Source: Liolophura sinensis
Lineage: Eukaryota; Mollusca; Polyplacophora; Chitonida; Chitonidae
Direction of reading: 5' to 3'
Length of the DNA stretch: 64,000 bases
Assembly (NCBI RefSeq): GCF_032854445.1
Contig: NW_027018052.1
Span: 37,160 to 101,159 of the forward strand
Positions within the stretch are counted from its first letter, which is position 1. Each line of letters opens with the position of its first letter. The notes below the pieces were generated by a model. The model saw nothing but the letters and a program-made list of their open reading frames with translations, did no database searches and was not told the origin of the DNA. Shown piece after piece: positions 63,484 to 64,000 of this stretch. The translations under genes and the position numbers were made by a program.

Positions 63484-64000
63484 TTGGCTGTAGCCACAAT
63501 TGAATCATCATTTATGTCAAAATCACGTGCCCAGCAACGGCTCTTACTCCATGGAAACCAAGGAAATTTGCAATTTTTCAACACCTGGAGATGCCTGACC
63601 AATTGCGCATCTTTTGGCACCTTATTGATGTGGGTCAGTGTTCAATTGTACTTTTTACAGCAGACTGTATCAAGTACCTTGTGGTTTTTATATAAAAATG
63701 GTGTGGTTTTTCTACATGTAGATAAAGAGATAAGTTTATCTTCGACTTAGAAGTAAGACATTTGCTGGGTGAGTTAAATGGGCTTGGCCCAAAGATTTGA
63801 CATCTTCTGGGCTACCGAAGGGCACATAACTTATAATCAAAAGTTGAATATAGTAATGACCAGTCGCGATTGTACATAGTACATGTAGCCGATTTCAATT
63901 AGCAAAAGGACCAGGCAAAAATCCAAAAGTGGAAAAAATGTTTCCAATGCTGCTGGTAAGAGGCTAATCTGACGTATTTTGTGACGAGAAATCGAATGGT
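63484..64000 (+). repeat. Partial satellite unit at right window edge
   Basis: The first 517 bp of a unit, corresponding to the unit at 59101. It lacks one C in GACCAATTGCG (63598) and one T in GAGATAAG (63728), has an extra T in GTTTCCAAT (63940), and carries the T488 variant. The array clearly continues past the window. Confidence 0.95.

Larger units (their letters stand above)
1..64000. repeat. Tandem satellite DNA array, 548-bp unit, 115 complete copies plus two partial ones
   Basis: The same 548-bp sequence recurs head to tail in one orientation without interruption. The marker TTGGCTGTAGCC occurs 116 times, from 445 to 63484, at spacings of 545-551 bp (mode 548). Units are nearly identical apart from recurring diagnostic sites. 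Counting from the marker, these are 28 (T/A), 87 (G/C/A), 101 (G/C), 115 (A/G), 202 (T/G), 247 with 251 (C..G / G..A), 321 (A/G), 363 (T/A), 390 (T/G), 419 (T/G), 439 (A/T), a linked block at 450-468, 488 (C/T), 525 (C/A), 529 (T/C) and 540 (C/G). No unique sequence interrupts the array and neither edge is present. Long homogenised non-coding arrays of this kind are typical of eukaryotic heterochromatin. The species and satellite family are not recognised. Confidence 0.98.

Noticed and set aside
1-64000. CRISPR array or integron-like repeat series
   Set aside because: Whole 548-bp units repeat with no unique spacers, and there are no cas or integrase genes.
1-64000. rRNA or tRNA gene cluster (tandem rDNA or 5S-like)
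   Set aside because: I found no rRNA-like conserved segment, no A-box/B-box pair and no tRNA cloverleaf in the unit on either strand.
1-64000. Hammerhead ribozyme (retrozyme-type repeat)
   Set aside because: The core CTGATGA paired with a GAAA segment was not found on either strand by eye. GAGAAATCG is present, but its partner is not.
1-64000. CENP-B box
   Set aside because: No match to the essential TTCG...A..CGGG pattern was seen. CTTCGACTTAG has the TTCG but not the rest.
1-64000. Transposon or LTR origin of the unit
   Set aside because: No terminal inverted repeats, LTR ends, target-site duplications or transposase remnants could be identified. Internal inverted repeats are too short to support it.
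1-64000. Single fixed higher-order repeat across the window
   Set aside because: Spacings between units with the same rare alleles vary (1 to 14 units for the AA block), and the local 3-, 4-, 5-, 8-, 28- and 43-unit offsets do not extend over the whole array.

Overview
This window is one uninterrupted array of tandem satellite DNA. A unit of 548 bp (about 40% GC in the unit I counted) repeats head to tail, in one orientation, from the first base to the last. Cutting at the recurring TTGGCTGTAGCC gives 115 complete units (445 to 63483), a 444-bp partial unit on the left and a 517-bp partial unit on the right. The mean spacing is 548.2 bp and the range is 545-551 bp. I see no gene, RNA gene, mobile element, CRISPR array or non-satellite insertion. 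Short open frames of about 60-110 codons recur once per unit on both strands. They are by-products of the repeat: variants between units mostly change the residue, and no domain is recognisable.

A 64-kb, non-coding, highly homogenised tandem array points to nuclear heterochromatin of a eukaryote (centromeric, pericentromeric, subtelomeric or sex-chromosome). I cannot name the species, and neither edge of the array is in the window.

Units differ at about 15 recurring diagnostic sites, which define mixed subfamilies. Order is irregular rather than one fixed higher-order repeat (HOR), but private variants reveal pockets of multi-unit duplication. A four-unit block recurs at 3189-5379, 13058-15248, 19086-21277 and 21278-23469, the last two in tandem. 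The left end of the window is copied 28 units away at 15353-16510. A three-unit block at 9769-11413 recurs exactly 43 units away at 33334-34977 and again at 34978-36621. Two adjacent units at 28400-29495 share private changes. An eight-unit-offset duplication (with a weaker four-unit period) lies at 56911-64000.

Variants are graded along the array. One class (A at unit position 28, often G at 115) is concentrated left of about 25 kb. A C-to-T variant at unit position 488 lies almost wholly right of 31 kb. Length changes are rare left of 41 kb (13 of 73 intervals) and common to its right (25 of 42), which could mean age, array structure or poorer consensus quality. Each unit also carries inverted repeats: a 10-bp-stem hairpin, a TTTTTATATAAAAA palindrome, CTACATGTAG, a TGTAC/GTACA dyad, a CACGTG element and an A-tract cluster. 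These are the best candidates for any structural or protein-binding role.
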